In this document: piece after piece, positions 46,600 to 58,252 of the stretch | Layout: every line of letters starts with the position of its first letter | Position numbering within the stretch: position 1 is the first letter of the stretch | Origin: Furcasterigmium furcatum | Taxonomy: Eukaryota; Ascomycota; Sordariomycetes; Glomerellales; Plectosphaerellaceae | Length of the DNA stretch: 64,000 nucleotides | Reading direction: 5' to 3' | Assembly (NCBI GenBank): GCA_001599815.1 | Contig: BCIA01000002.1 | Span: forward strand, 5,305,626 to 5,369,625 | Translations under genes and position numbers: made by a program | The notes under the pieces: generated by a model | The model's database searches: none | What the model saw: only the letters and a program-made list of their open reading frames with translations | Told to the model about the DNA's origin: nothing

Positions 46600-49500
46600 T
46601 TTCGAGTTCTCGCCGGGGCGTTCGCGACACTTCTCATCGTTTCCTTTCTATATGCGGATTTCTACAAGTTTGACGGCCACGATCGAATCATCGGAGTTTT
46701 ACCGTCAACCATGGCTCATTGGCTCGAGGAGCCAAGGGCAACAATCGGCTCACTTCGGCCGATTTCCCTATATGGATACCCAGCAGCAGCAGTTTCATAC
46801 TGGTGTTTGTTCTTCTTCTTTCTTTCTGTTGTATATACTATCGGTGCCTCTTCGGAGAAGGCGTACGGGATGCGGCACCGGGAGCGATATCATTCGGCGG
46901 CGTTCTCAAACTGGACTATTTCTATGCTTGCCACGATGCTCTCTTGGCATCCTGACACTGGCATCGTCATAACTTTTAGACAAAAAGGGGTATCCTGCAA
47001 TGGATCTGGAAGCAAGCAGCTATTGGGGGAGGATCATGAGGCGCAGACACGCCACTCTGTTCACAATGGCCGTCTGCCTTTTGTATCTAGGAGTCGAAGA
47101 ATGTGTTCTGTGTCCCAGGAGATGGCGATGGTCGAGTGGTAATGACCAGTTGAATGGATTTACGAATGCATTCGATCTTCCCTCGCACCTTCTCGACTCT
47201 GCCGGGCCGTGTGATGGGTTGAAGCAGTGACCCAAGACAAGTGGAGTTCCGCCCAAGTGCAATGAGAGACGAGGCCCATCCCGCGCTCAACGACAGCTAA
47301 GCCGATCACAGCCTGGCGTGAGCATATGATTTGTCTGTCAATGTATCCTTTGGGACCAATTGCAAAGCATTGCTTTTTCACGGCCCCGAAGACGAGGCAT
47401 CCCTGACAAGCTTACTGCCCTGATCCTTCGAGGCAAAACGACCTAGCTTCCGATGCCGTCCCGGGGTTCGTGATCCTGGCCTGCCGGCGACTTCAATTCA
47501 CCCAAGCCGAGACTAAAAAAAGGGGGGTCCATCCGTGCCCTCACGACGCTCAGACACTCGCGGCTGGACTTGCTGCACGCCGGCGTCCTCTCGCCTCGCC
47601 GGCCTGACAACGGCGCGACGTCATTGTCAGCCCAGCGCGGTCAAGCAAGCAACCAAGGCCTGGCGCCATCTTCGAGGGACAGGCGCTGGCGCGAGGGTAG
47701 TGCGAGTAATCGTTCGCGACGGGTCCGTGATCGCCACGACGGGCTCGCGACGCAGGAGGCGCTAGGGGAGGTGATCCTCAGGGCAGGGCGCTGTCAGTTT
47801 CTCTTGTCCCAAGGGATCCGTGCTGCCGGATGCCTGTTCCTACGGCGCTAGACTCTGGGCTAGTTCCAGAGACATAAACGAGGCGCTCGGTGCGGACGGG
47901 TTGGGAATGTGCGAGGTTGCATTCTCTCCGACGAAACCACACGTGGTGGTGCCTCGCGCATCTCGATTCCATCTCGTCTCAGGAGGTATCGGCGATCTTT
48001 TGCCTAGGGCTGTCTTGGCATATGTGCTGCAGGGCGATGACCGCCCGGGATGAGCAGGTGCCGGGCTCGGGGTGAAGATTCCTCGCCCAAGATCGCCATA
48101 TCGACCCCGGCCCCCGGGGGTGATCACACTCGACCGTTGAGGGGACTTGTCCAGCCAGCACAAGTGTGCGAGTGCGAAACGCCGAAGTCCGAGGAGGACG
48201 GGGATGCTAAAACTGCACTTCTCGGCTGCGCGCTCCTCAAGACACGCCGCCGACCAGGGGTGACTGCCCTCCATACATGAACCCATGGGACGACTGCCGA
48301 TGCCTGCGTTCTCACCCGCCCCGCCATTCAAATACTCGTGCGGGAACACGCGCATGTACATATATGCTGCTGCTGCGCTACATGGCACGCGCGGGCAGTC
48401 GCGCGTAACAGCGACGGACGCAGTCAGCCGGTAATCCCTGAGCGATCGTTCGCGCGCTCGTCGGCTATTCACCATCCCGGGGAAGTTGGGGACCGGCGGG
48501 GTCTGCCGCCTCGTGGACGTGCAAAGGATCGTCGAGCAGCCCGGGATGAGAGCACAGATGCGATTCGTAACCTAGAGCTTGACAACAGAGACACGGGAGA
48601 GATCTCGGACGGGTGGTCTGCTCAATCCTATCTGGCTAGTCTTACCTCGGCCTTCCGTACACGGCATGCCGTCTCCCCAACCCTGCCAGAGGTTTCCTGC
48701 TGTGTCTCGCCGTCATGTCTCGCCCATGGTGTAGGAATGCTGGTGAGGTTTCACGAGGCTCCGGCGGAGCCTATCGGCCAAGCAAGGGAGGCATCCGTTG
48801 AGATGGCCTCGTGGATCTCCGATTCCTCGTGGATGTTTGGGTGTCAACCCTTGATGGAGGGAGTGAGAAACAGAAAGGTGTCGCGAGGAGTGATGCTGGA
48901 CAATAACACACGGGCAGGAATAAGAGAAGTTACACGGCCTCGGCCACTACTGCAATGCGGACCGTCGTCGCGAGCAAGGGTGTTCGGAAGAGGCCCTCAG
49001 GTGTTCAGGCGGCTTAGGGGACAGCTTGGTTTACTGTTGCCAGCAGGGAATCTGACGACCTACGCGGTGCAGGTGTGTAGACTCGGGTCACACAACCCTA
49101 TGGTCGGGCTGTGTGATGCGAGGTGTCAGAATGTGAGTTGGTCACTTGCTCCGTATCCCCGTTGTTGTGTTTGTGCAACGGGATTCTCGTTCTCGGGCCT
49201 ATCCCTGTCCAGGGACCGAGTTGATCTGTTCACCCAGAGTCTCAGAGTAGCTCGACTAGATGAGTTCGCGGGTCACCCCTTCGTGCCCCTCTTCTAATGA
49301 CCTGACTTTCACTTCGTATTGGTGTGTCCCAGCGTTAGGTGCTTGAGGGAGTCTTCTCGCACCCAGACGTCCAGCAACGTGATCAGATATGTGGCGTAAA
49401 CCCTATCTTCAGCCAAGGAGCCCGAGCCAGAGAGGGCCGCCGCTGAGTCGCGTGGTTGATAGACAATTGTGTCCGCGTGGCGTAACATGCATACGCGGCG

Positions 49501-52500
49501 GCGCGGAACCAGCAACTTTTGGCTTTCCGTAGTTCCATCGAGCGCATCTTCGGTTTGGTTTTTGGCGCGCGATGAACCCGGCCAGCGTTGGCTGGACCAC
49601 ATGGTCGTGGCGTGCCCGAGTCAACCAGCCAGCCTTCGTCCCTGCATAAGCCCGTCGGCCGGGCTGGGTTATCCTTTGGTGGCTGATTCAACGGCTTGCG
49701 CAAAGAATGCTCGTGGTCCGAAACCTGCCATAACAAGTGCACAGTGTCAGGGGGGCTAGGGCCGGTTGTTCTGGGGGAAGGGAGACGGATGCCGCTCCAT
49801 ATGCCTCACGAGAAACAAAAGAGACCTTGCTGTGCTGTTTGACAATCAACCTACAGGATCGCGATGCTCCGCTGCAGGGTGACAAGCGTGTTGGACAGGC
49901 GATGTCTGACATGAGGTGTGCTTCTTCAGCTTGGTTATGTTGCGGTTGGTAACAGCTGGGCTGTGGCGATATCGGTAGAAGTCGCAGTCTGCACCGCTGG
50001 CCCCTCTCGATCTGAGGAGGGTTTGACCAGGTCAGCCAGTCACTCGGTGACCTCTTGAATTGCCAGGGGCGTAAGCATTCCGGCCAGGCATAAAACTCCG
50101 GGGCGACACGAGGGGATGGAGCTTTTGTGCGACAGCATCAGGATCAACACCTGCAGGCAAGCGGATCTGCGCCGATTCGAGATCTGAAATGTCTCTGCGT
50201 CCATTCCTGCCGCGATCCCGACTCGTGTGAGTTTGTGGACCGCAGCACCGCTTTGGTAGGCCTGGCCTTTGACTGGGGCCTGTTCGAAGGATGACCAAGT
50301 GTGTGGTACCACCTGGCGTGCCTGTGGCCTGCCATATTCATCCTCTGCTACATAGGACGACGCACATCGAAGGCTCGGGAGCTCGGCAGGGTGAGTGCGG
50401 CGGTTGGGCAAGACTGCATGTCCAAAGCCATGTTTCTGTGCCACAGAAGCCTGAGCGAATGGGCGATGATGGGGCTGAATCGAGACGGGATCTCAGACAG
50501 ACAGACCGCCCAACCGGCGAACCAGATCTATGGCCGTTCGGGCTGGAGGCGCCGAAACATAGTCCGTGTCTACCAGCAGGAACGGGAATCGTCGATGTGC
50601 TTTAGTGAGATGTGAGATATGACCCGGTGCCACACCTGAGTCTGCCCGAAGCTGGGATGTGAGCCCTCCCTTGGTCAGCGCATGCTGCGTTTTACTGGTT
50701 CTCTGACAGTAACACAGCGGGTGTCGTGATGTGTGGGCAAGTATTCCTTGCAGTCGAAGCCCACGAGTCTGTTCTTCGAAAAGGGAGGTTGGAAGGGCAA
50801 GTAGGTCGGCAGGGAACACCCTTGATAGACCTCCGCCCGTTGCCCAAAGGATCACCGAGCTGCAGAGCGAGCTGCCGCTGTTGCGACGAATGATGGGGCA
50901 GATCGTCGTTGACAAGGATATTGCAGTAGATCATTGGGACGGTCCCATTCTGCAAAGCTCGGGTAATCAGCTAAAGAGGCCGTGCCGCCTCCAGCTCAGG
51001 AGGGGTGAGGGGGAAACATGTACAGAACTGCACAGCAAGCAGAGCCCGCAGGGTGGTTCGCAGCCAAGGCAGTAGTCCCCACGAGTACCGTCTTGGGAGA
51101 TCTGATCTGATGCATCCCATCCGATAAGCGGCAAACGTCAGGCAGACGCTGTAAGTATTGGAGGGAGACTTGTGGTGGTTGGGTTCCTTGGTTCCCCAAG
51201 TCGGTGTGCTGGGAGAGTTCCTTAGATCCAGCGGGGACCTCGGATAGAGATGATGGGCGGGTCTGGAAGGACGGCTGTGGCCAGGGCGTCGAGTTGATCG
51301 TGGCAGATGGGGATGGGGGTGGTCCCGGTGGTGGCAATGGGGGAGAATGGTGGTGACAGTTGCAGTGGGCAGAAAAACTCCTTGATCAGGCAGTCCGGCA
51401 TTGCGGGCCAAGACCAAATCCACCGAGGAAGTTGCGGTGGGCCTGTTGTAAGTCTAGCGGCACCGGGCGACACTCCCGCTGGAGCCTTCAGAGCGAGAGC
51501 GGGCACAGCTGGAAGGCGCATCCCCGAGGAAAATCAACCGTCCTCCGGGCCTTCCTTTTGCGTGGAGGGGTCCACGTCTCTTCCCGTCCCATCTGTCCCT
51601 CCACTCTCTCAAACCTGGAACCGCGTCTCTGAATTTTATGTACATCGGTACCTACTTACTGCGAGTGCCGTGCCGCCAGCTGGTTCTCCTCCGCATCTCC
51701 CGGCGCCGTTCGCTCTCGTCCGATATCTCGACTTGGACTCATCTCTGCGAAAGAAGCAAGGTTGAGCGCCAGGCAAATTCCTGGTCATGCCACCACTAAC
51801 TACTAGTAAGCACCTACTCGTATGTAATCCGACAGCTGATCAAAGAACGCCACGTGGAGGCAGTCCCAGCCGTGCCGCCACCGCCTGCATTCCGGTCCGT
51901 CGCGAGCGCATCATCGCATCACAGCTTTTGCCGTGCAAGGTGCACCTGGGGCCGTGGGGCGTCAAAGGCGAGCTCCCTCTTCACACATGGCACAACCCTT
52001 CAGCAGCCTTTCGTCGGCCTCCCCCGATGGACGGCGTCAGCACAAATCAACTTGCAGTGCCCTCGAAGCATTGGGAGACAGACCGTGCACAAAAGGCTGT
52101 CCGACACCTGGCGCCGCTACGTCACAGCGATCGGTCCCGCAGATCGATTTCGCGAATCGCGTCTACCGAGCTCGCGGGCCCGGCATACTCTCGTCCAATC
52201 AACTGCGGCTGGTTGGCCGCTCCCAGTCCCAGCTGATCATACGATTCCGCTGCTGTGGCGTTCTGCCCATCCACCACAAGAGAAAGTAATCAGCCACCAC
52301 CGGCGGCCGCCGCTACTGACCATGACAAGTTGACAAGTCATAACAACGTGCCCGTCTCGAGAACTGCACCCGCCTCGACTAACCATTTCAACCCGCTGCT
52401 GGCGCTGAATCACGACGGGCCTCGCGCAGGGACGAGCAGACAGGGTAGAAGCTGTCGCCATGTTCCAGACGACTGACTCGCCTACTAGTCACGACCACTA

Positions 52501-54183
52501 GGCTGTGGGAGGAAGGAGGGCGCACGGCATTTCCAGAAGACACGACCCCAGAAAACGGCGAGGGCTGGTCGCCGAGTCCACAAATCAAGGGGCGTCGTTG
52601 GGTCACGACTTGCGCATCCCCGACGGAGCTAACTCCGAGTTCAGTCAAGTATCATCACCTCGCTGGGGGAGCCTGCACCTGCTTGGTCGCTCCAGAAAGA
52701 CCGCCCTCCACAGGGAGCTACTTGGCTACTAATAATGCTGAGTGTGTTGGTACCGCACCATTTTCTGCTCTCTCAACACACGCGAGTCGCTGCCAAGCCC
52801 GTGCTAGACGGCGCCAGCAATAGCGTTGGGGCTAAAGCTAATCTCCCCTTTTCCAAGTCAGCTTCCCGTCCCCGACAGAGCACTGGCACGCAGACCTCCA
52901 TACCCCGTGTCGATTCTAGAACGGCCCCATTGCTAACAGGGCAAACGGCGCCAAATCTGACAAGTTTTGTCCGCACACCCCTCCCTCTGTGGGTTCCAAG
53001 CCCTGCCCTGTGCTGGTCGCCGCCGCCAGTTCAGGTCACGACGGCGGGAGGTACCACTCCTCTGGGCCACCCGATGACCTCCTCGATACCCACCTCATCT
53101 CCCTTCATGTCGCTAACAAGTTCGTCAAGGATGGCCCTGTCACGGTGCTCGGTGTTGTCCGATTCTGCAGCGGCCGAATCCTTCTGGAAGCAGGGACACA
53201 GGTTGAACAGGAAGTGTCCGAACGTGGAAACTCGAATACGCTCGAATTGATGGCAACCTGCCCATCACAACGCATCTGGACTGACAACGCCGCACTCCGC
53301 AGCCCCCAAGTCTGACGATCCGTCCACTTCCCCCCACGGATCCAGGCCAGCAAGAGAGAGACATGTGTTCCTTCGCAGCCGCCGTTCCTTCTCTCGAATG
53401 GGATGGGGATCCATCGCATCCCTGTCAGATCATCTGATACATACTTACATACTATGTATGTATGTATTGCCCAGGGACCTCTTTGAACACGCCCGTTCCG
53501 TCAATTATTAGGGACCGGCGGTTCGCCATCCCGTGTCTCACGGGTCAGGCCCGTCTCGCGATCGTGTACACCGCTACGTGATGGATGGCAGCCCTTCCAA
53601 CACGTCAGCCCCTGTTGGGCGTGGTAAGCGATCTCATTTCACCCCGGAGAAGCAATGTGATCTGTCATCAGTGTCAGATTGGGCATCTCGATGGCCCATT
53701 CTTCAGGCCGCCTCCAAAGGCTTGGCTCACGACGCCTTGTTCCAAATAGTATCACCTTGGCGATGGCCGTGTCTGGCCGGCGTCGTTCTGGTGTCTCAGG
53801 GGCTGCAGGCCGATTCTCGGCATAACGTCGCGTGATGAGAAACATCTTTGGCTCTGCGAGGTTGACATGCAGTAGCCGAGTTGCCGAGCAAGTACATACA
53901 TATGGGAACCGATAATCTTCACACTAATCAGTCTGTGATCCTCATGCGGGCGATCGATGTTGCGGAGGTCGACACACCCGAGACTAGCGTGTGATGGGAG
54001 TCGATTCTCGACAGACCCTGCATGTAGATCGCTCTCCCCGCTCACTTTCTTTGGCATGTTGGCATGGTTGGGATGCCCTCATTGGAACCTCCTCGGCGGC
54101 TCTGTCTCTGATTTGCACTTCACCGCTCCAATGGGTGATGATAGGGGGATATGGCGCGGCCCTGACGTGGGAGCGCAGATGGA
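46600..54183. other. 7.6-kb gene-poor region between GATA factor and GSH1
   Basis: No gene recognised. The first few hundred bases are the 3' flank of the GATA factor and the last part is the 3' flank of GSH1, since the two genes converge. The longest open frame (about 48338-49297, +) has no family features and no CDS-like neighbours. A hairpin-forming repeat at 53437-53467 is listed separately. Confidence 0.5.
53437..53467. repeat. Hairpin-forming TACATA/TATGTA inverted repeat
   Basis: Two 15-bp arms around one central C match at 14 of 15 positions (ATACATACTTACATA and TATGTATGTATGTAT). The right arm is a TATG tandem repeat. It may extrude as a cruciform or be only a microsatellite. Confidence 0.6.
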
Positions 54184-56527
54184 TTACTTCTTGCTACCGC
54201 CGCATCCGCGGAAATTACCCAGCAGCTCCTCCAAGCCGTAGATGCCCGTGTCTCTGAATCCCTGGCCGCTGATTTCACGCTCGCCAATGGTCAGGACGGC
54301 GCCGACCAGGTCCTTCTGGATCTCCTCGCCGACGACACTGTCCTGCTTGTATGCGGGGTGCGCTGCCACGAAGTCCCGAATCCACCGTGCCGTCGTTACC
54401 AGCTTGCCACTGGCCCGCATGCTGACGAGACGCAGGTACGTGTCGAGCTCGCACCGCGTTTGGACGTCGACGTTGACGCCGTCGAGGTAGCTCTCGACGA
54501 GCGGCACCAGGCCCGGGAAGGTGCCGTCGGGGCTGCCGTTGATGATCTCGTCCACGGTCATCTCTGTGTACTCGTCTTCGACCGGACCCACGGGGGTCGG
54601 CGGCCGGCTCGGCGCTCTCGAGCCGGGACGGGAACAAGGGCGCGAGTCGACGCCGTTGCTGGTGCCGCGAGCGTGCCTGCCGGGGAACAGATTCCGGCGG
54701 AAGTAGAAGCGCTCGTTGCGGACGGCATCGACGGAGTGAGCGCGCTCCATGTTCTCGTCGACCTTTTTGATGGGGATGTAGAAGTTGAGGTCGAAGGAGA
54801 GGATGGCACGGGTCACCAGCACCATGAAGACGGAAAAGGCCGCGTTCTCAAAGTCGGTCACCTGGATTTCCATGGGGCGGAACTCGACTCGCCAGCCGAT
54901 GCTGTTGTCCGCCGGCGGCGGCTTGAAGCGCATGTGCTGCCAGTTCGTCGACTGGATGTTCTCAAAGTGGTCCGTCTTCTTGAGGTCCAGCTCCTGGAGG
55001 TCCTCGGAGAAGATGACGATGGGGTCGCGGATGAAAAGGTGGGCGAAGTGGGTGGCCAAGCGGTCGTCCATGCCGCCGTCGAGAAGCTGGGTCTTGATGT
55101 CTTCGTCGACGACCAGGTTTGGGTCCATATACTCCTGCCTCAAGCGAGGGTCCGTGGAGATGTACGTCGAGTTGGAGGCGTAGCGGGACTTTGGGATCCG
55201 CCAGCGATCACCATCCAGAGGCTTTCGAGAGCTGGTCAGTTCTGGCTTCCGATACTCTTTCTGGAGGGGCCTTCTTACCTTTTCGCCCATCTCTCCGGGG
55301 GTCCTGTCGTCCACTGCCCGACTAATCTGATTCCACCTGACGTCCGTGTTGGCAAGGAAGCCCTTGTACACGGGCGTGGCTGCCGTCAAGGCCAGCATAA
55401 TGGGGCCAATGGGACTGAGCTGGTCGTACAGCTTCCGTCCCTCGATGATGTTCTTGGCCTGGAAGGTGATTTGCAGACAGCAGCTGCCCATGCCGAAGGC
55501 CATGGCATCCATGTGGATGAAATCGTCAGGCGCCGCGCCACCAGTGCGGACATCGTCATCCTCCGGCCAGTTGTGCAGGTCATAGTTGACGGTGGGATCT
55601 TTCCAGGGGACGACTGTGTTCTTGTCGTGGAACACTGGCACGTTTACCTGGACCTTCCGGCCACGGCGCGAGCGGATGTTCGCGGCCAAGGTCGGGAATC
55701 GGATGTGCGGGTTGGCAATCTCATCTGGCACAAACTGAGATCGGAGCCTCGGGCCCGAGGGCGGATAATAGGGGTCTGTGAAGTCTCCCGGGCTGCCGAT
55801 TCGGGGGAAAGTTGTCAGGGTGATGGGATACTCGTCGGCACGCATATGATCCTTGGCAATCTTGCGCCTGAGCTTCATGTCAGGCTCGACGCCGAGGAGC
55901 TCCTTGAAGCCGATGCCCCAGGGCTTCCCGGGCGTGGCCTCGAGCATAAAGCGGCCGAATTCCGGGTGGAACACGGGTAGGGGGTTGGTTTGCGCAACGC
56001 TGGGAGCAGGTTCAGTGCCTGCCGAGGGCTGAGCACCGTCCGTGACCACGCGCCTGCGCTTTGCTGCGGGCTCTTCTTCCGCGTCCGCGCTGTCGCCATT
56101 GGGCGCCTCGCCGTTGCTCTCCTTGGCCAGCTCGGGGCTGTGGGCGAGGGCATCGAGGATCTCCGCCTGGCGGAGTGAGAGGCGGACTTTGGGATCGTCC
56201 TCGGAGTAAGTGACGACCAAGTACTCGACCTCGTCGCCCCAGAGCAAGGCATCGCGCTCCTTGCCCTTGGCCTTGTTCCAGATCTCGAGGAGTTGCTGCG
56301 CGACGATGTCAGTAAGGGAGGCCACCAAAGTAAGTCACCGCCGTTGAAGCTGTTCTTGCGGCGTTGGCGGACGAACCTTGATGCCCCACTCGCGGACTTG
56401 CTGAGCGTTCTTCTTCGCCTCGGGCCACTCCAATGCCGTTCCCAGAGCTCTGCGCAGGGTGTGATGTGTCAGCATATGTTTCTCACTTATGAAAGAAGAG
56501 GACTGGTGTTGCGCACAGAAGACCCAT
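54184..56527 (-). CDS. GSH1: Glutamate-cysteine ligase catalytic subunit
   Basis: Makes gamma-glutamylcysteine, the first and rate-limiting step of glutathione synthesis; cytosolic, GCS family 3 (eukaryotic). Three exons, 56527-56517, 56449-56377 and 56295-54184, join in phase to 731 aa. The 11-nt first exon codes MGL plus two bases of the next codon and restores the family start MGLLALGTALEWPEAKK. Family blocks include LLWGDEVEYLVV, FGRFMLEATPGKPWG, KVQVNVPVFHDKNT, FIHMDAMAFGMGSCCLQITF, LALTAATPVYKGFLAN, WRVEFRPMEIQVTDFENAAF and MTVDEIINGSPDG. A Ser/Arg/Pro insertion (CSRPGSRAPSRPPTP) and an acidic linker near residue 90 with KRRR are lineage-type insertions. The C-terminus ends GCGGSKK. In the upstream region TGACTGAAG occurs twice in tandem at 57147-57164, near but not equal to Yap1-type sites. 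Confidence 0.97.
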
Positions 56528-58252
56528 GATGGCTGGTGTGACCGAGGTTGAGTCTCGGGATGTGTCGGTTCGGGTTGTGAGCCGCCGGTGACGTCGTCTC
56601 GGGGTTCAAGATTGGAGACGACCGGGACAACGCCGGGGTCGGCCTGAATAACCTCAAGGGCGCAGCGAGAGGGTGCGAGTCAGGCAGGCCTCGGGTTTGA
56701 GTGGCAACTGGCTGGGGATGAGATCTAGCGAGAGACCGGTCTTCGCGATGATGAGAGGGGAAATGCGTGGTTTCTCTCTCGGTCCTCCCGTGACTTGAAG
56801 TCGACCCAACGTTGGACGACGACGACTGGACTGGACTGACGGCACGGCCCGGACCCCTGGAAGGTCAGCGAGAAGCTGCGCGCTTACTCGTTCTTGAAGA
56901 TGCCTGCTTGGTGTGCTGTTCGAGGCAGTATATGTGCTGCTGCGGGCCCCCCGTCGCATTCGGAGTTTAGGCGATGGCGCAATTGCTTGGACAGCGTGGT
57001 GGCTAACGATTAATACCACCTCCTGTTCGGCGGACTCGGGGCCATCCCGCGCTGTTCTTGGGGAGCGTATTGCTTGATTGGGCGCCGCAGGTCAGGAACT
57101 GATCACGCAAGCGGACATGCCGCGTTCTCGGGAGGAGGTGTGAGGGTGACTGAAGTGACTGAAGGAAGAGTAAGGTAAGGTAGTCGAAGATTTCTGCTCT
57201 AGCCCCGACCTGAGGGAGGAGCTAAGACTTATTTTAGAGAACCTGAGCCGACGGGCAGCCCGTAACGTGGGGTTTCTGGTCTGGAGCCTTTTTCTCTGCC
57301 TTGGTGGGGTTCAAGTGCTTTCTGAACCGATTTGCTTAGAAATCACAGACTTGATACTCGGTCGAAGGATTGGATTACCCATGTAAAGAAAGTACCGCAA
57401 AGCAAGAAGGCCGAGGGTAAGCTCGTGGCCGGCACTCCGAATGACACGAGTTGAGGCGTCCGAAGGGCGTCGGGGGCTGATGCGCATTTCTTCGTGGTCG
57501 TCTTGTTTTTTCGGACGTTCAGAGCCATTTTCCATGGATCACATCTATCTAGTGCTGAGGGCCGCTTTTGGACGCCGGCAACCTCAACATGGTAACAAGC
57601 GGTGGTCTCTGGCAGTGAGGTATGAAAAGAAAAGGTACCTTGCATTTGAGTTATCTTCCTGCAAAAGTATGCGTACCCCTCGAGTGGAACGTTGCTCCAT
57701 CCAATCCCCATCGCAGACCTCTCGCAACCTATTACGAGGCCGTAAACCGAGGCTAGGGCGGGAACTATGTGGGGAACTTCAGTCGTACATAAACAATCCT
57801 TTCAAGCCATCCATCAAGAAAAGGCGCTGGTAACTCAGTGGCTAGAGTGTAAGATTGCAATTCGTTACATCTTGAAGTCGCCGGTTCGATTCCGGCTCAG
57901 CGCTTACTCTTTTGTTTTTCTCACTCACTTGGAAGATGCAGAGTTCCTTGTTTTCTTTTTGGTTTCCACGTTTAGGCTGGCTGGCCACTCCCAATACCGC
58001 TCCTTTGCTGAAACTGTATCTCAATCACGGGACACGGATTGTGGTTTAGGTTGCTGTGAGCCGAATGCGGAGGGAGCGCCCGGATGTGGAGTGCGGGCGC
58101 GGGCCGTCGAATTATCCTTGAGGTTACACAGCATGACACGACCCTGGATCCGACATTGGGATTGTTCAGCAGTCTTAATAATCCGGTTCTGCTGAGATCA
58201 TGAGCACGCGGGTGCAATTTATTGTTTATCATCATGTGCCGTGCTAGCTACT
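56528..58252. promoter_or_regulatory. Intergenic: GSH1 promoter, tRNA-Cys, NIT 3' flank
   Basis: 1.7 kb upstream of GSH1 and downstream of the nitrilase-type gene. It contains the tRNA gene at 57824-57904 and the tandem TGACTGAAG repeat at 57147-57164. No protein-coding exon is recognised. Confidence 0.5.
57824..57904 (+). tRNA. tRNA-Cys (GCA) with 8-nt intron
   Basis: The cloverleaf folds fully. The acceptor stem GCGCTGG pairs with TCAGCGC (57897-57903, one G-U). The D stem ACTC/GAGT is at 57833-57836 and 57845-57848. The anticodon stem TAAGA/TCTTG is at 57850-57854 and 57870-57874, with anticodon GCA at 57857-57859. The variable loop is AAGTC. The T arm GCCGG-TTCGATT-CCGGC is at 57880-57896. 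Between A37 (57860) and A38 (57869) lie eight extra bases, 57861-57868 (TTCGTTAC), in the canonical tRNA intron position. The discriminator is T, as required for tRNA-Cys. Box B reads GGTTCGATTCC. T-runs starting at 57909 fit a Pol III terminator. Confidence 0.95.

Noticed and set aside
48338..49297. 319-codon open frame on the + strand in gene-poor DNA
   Set aside because: No recognisable domain, no signal or repeat pattern and no supporting splice structure; a frame of this length can occur by chance at this GC content. Expression data could revive it.
54358..55980. 540-codon open frame on the + strand
   Set aside because: Antisense shadow of GSH1, which is intact and recognisable on the minus strand.
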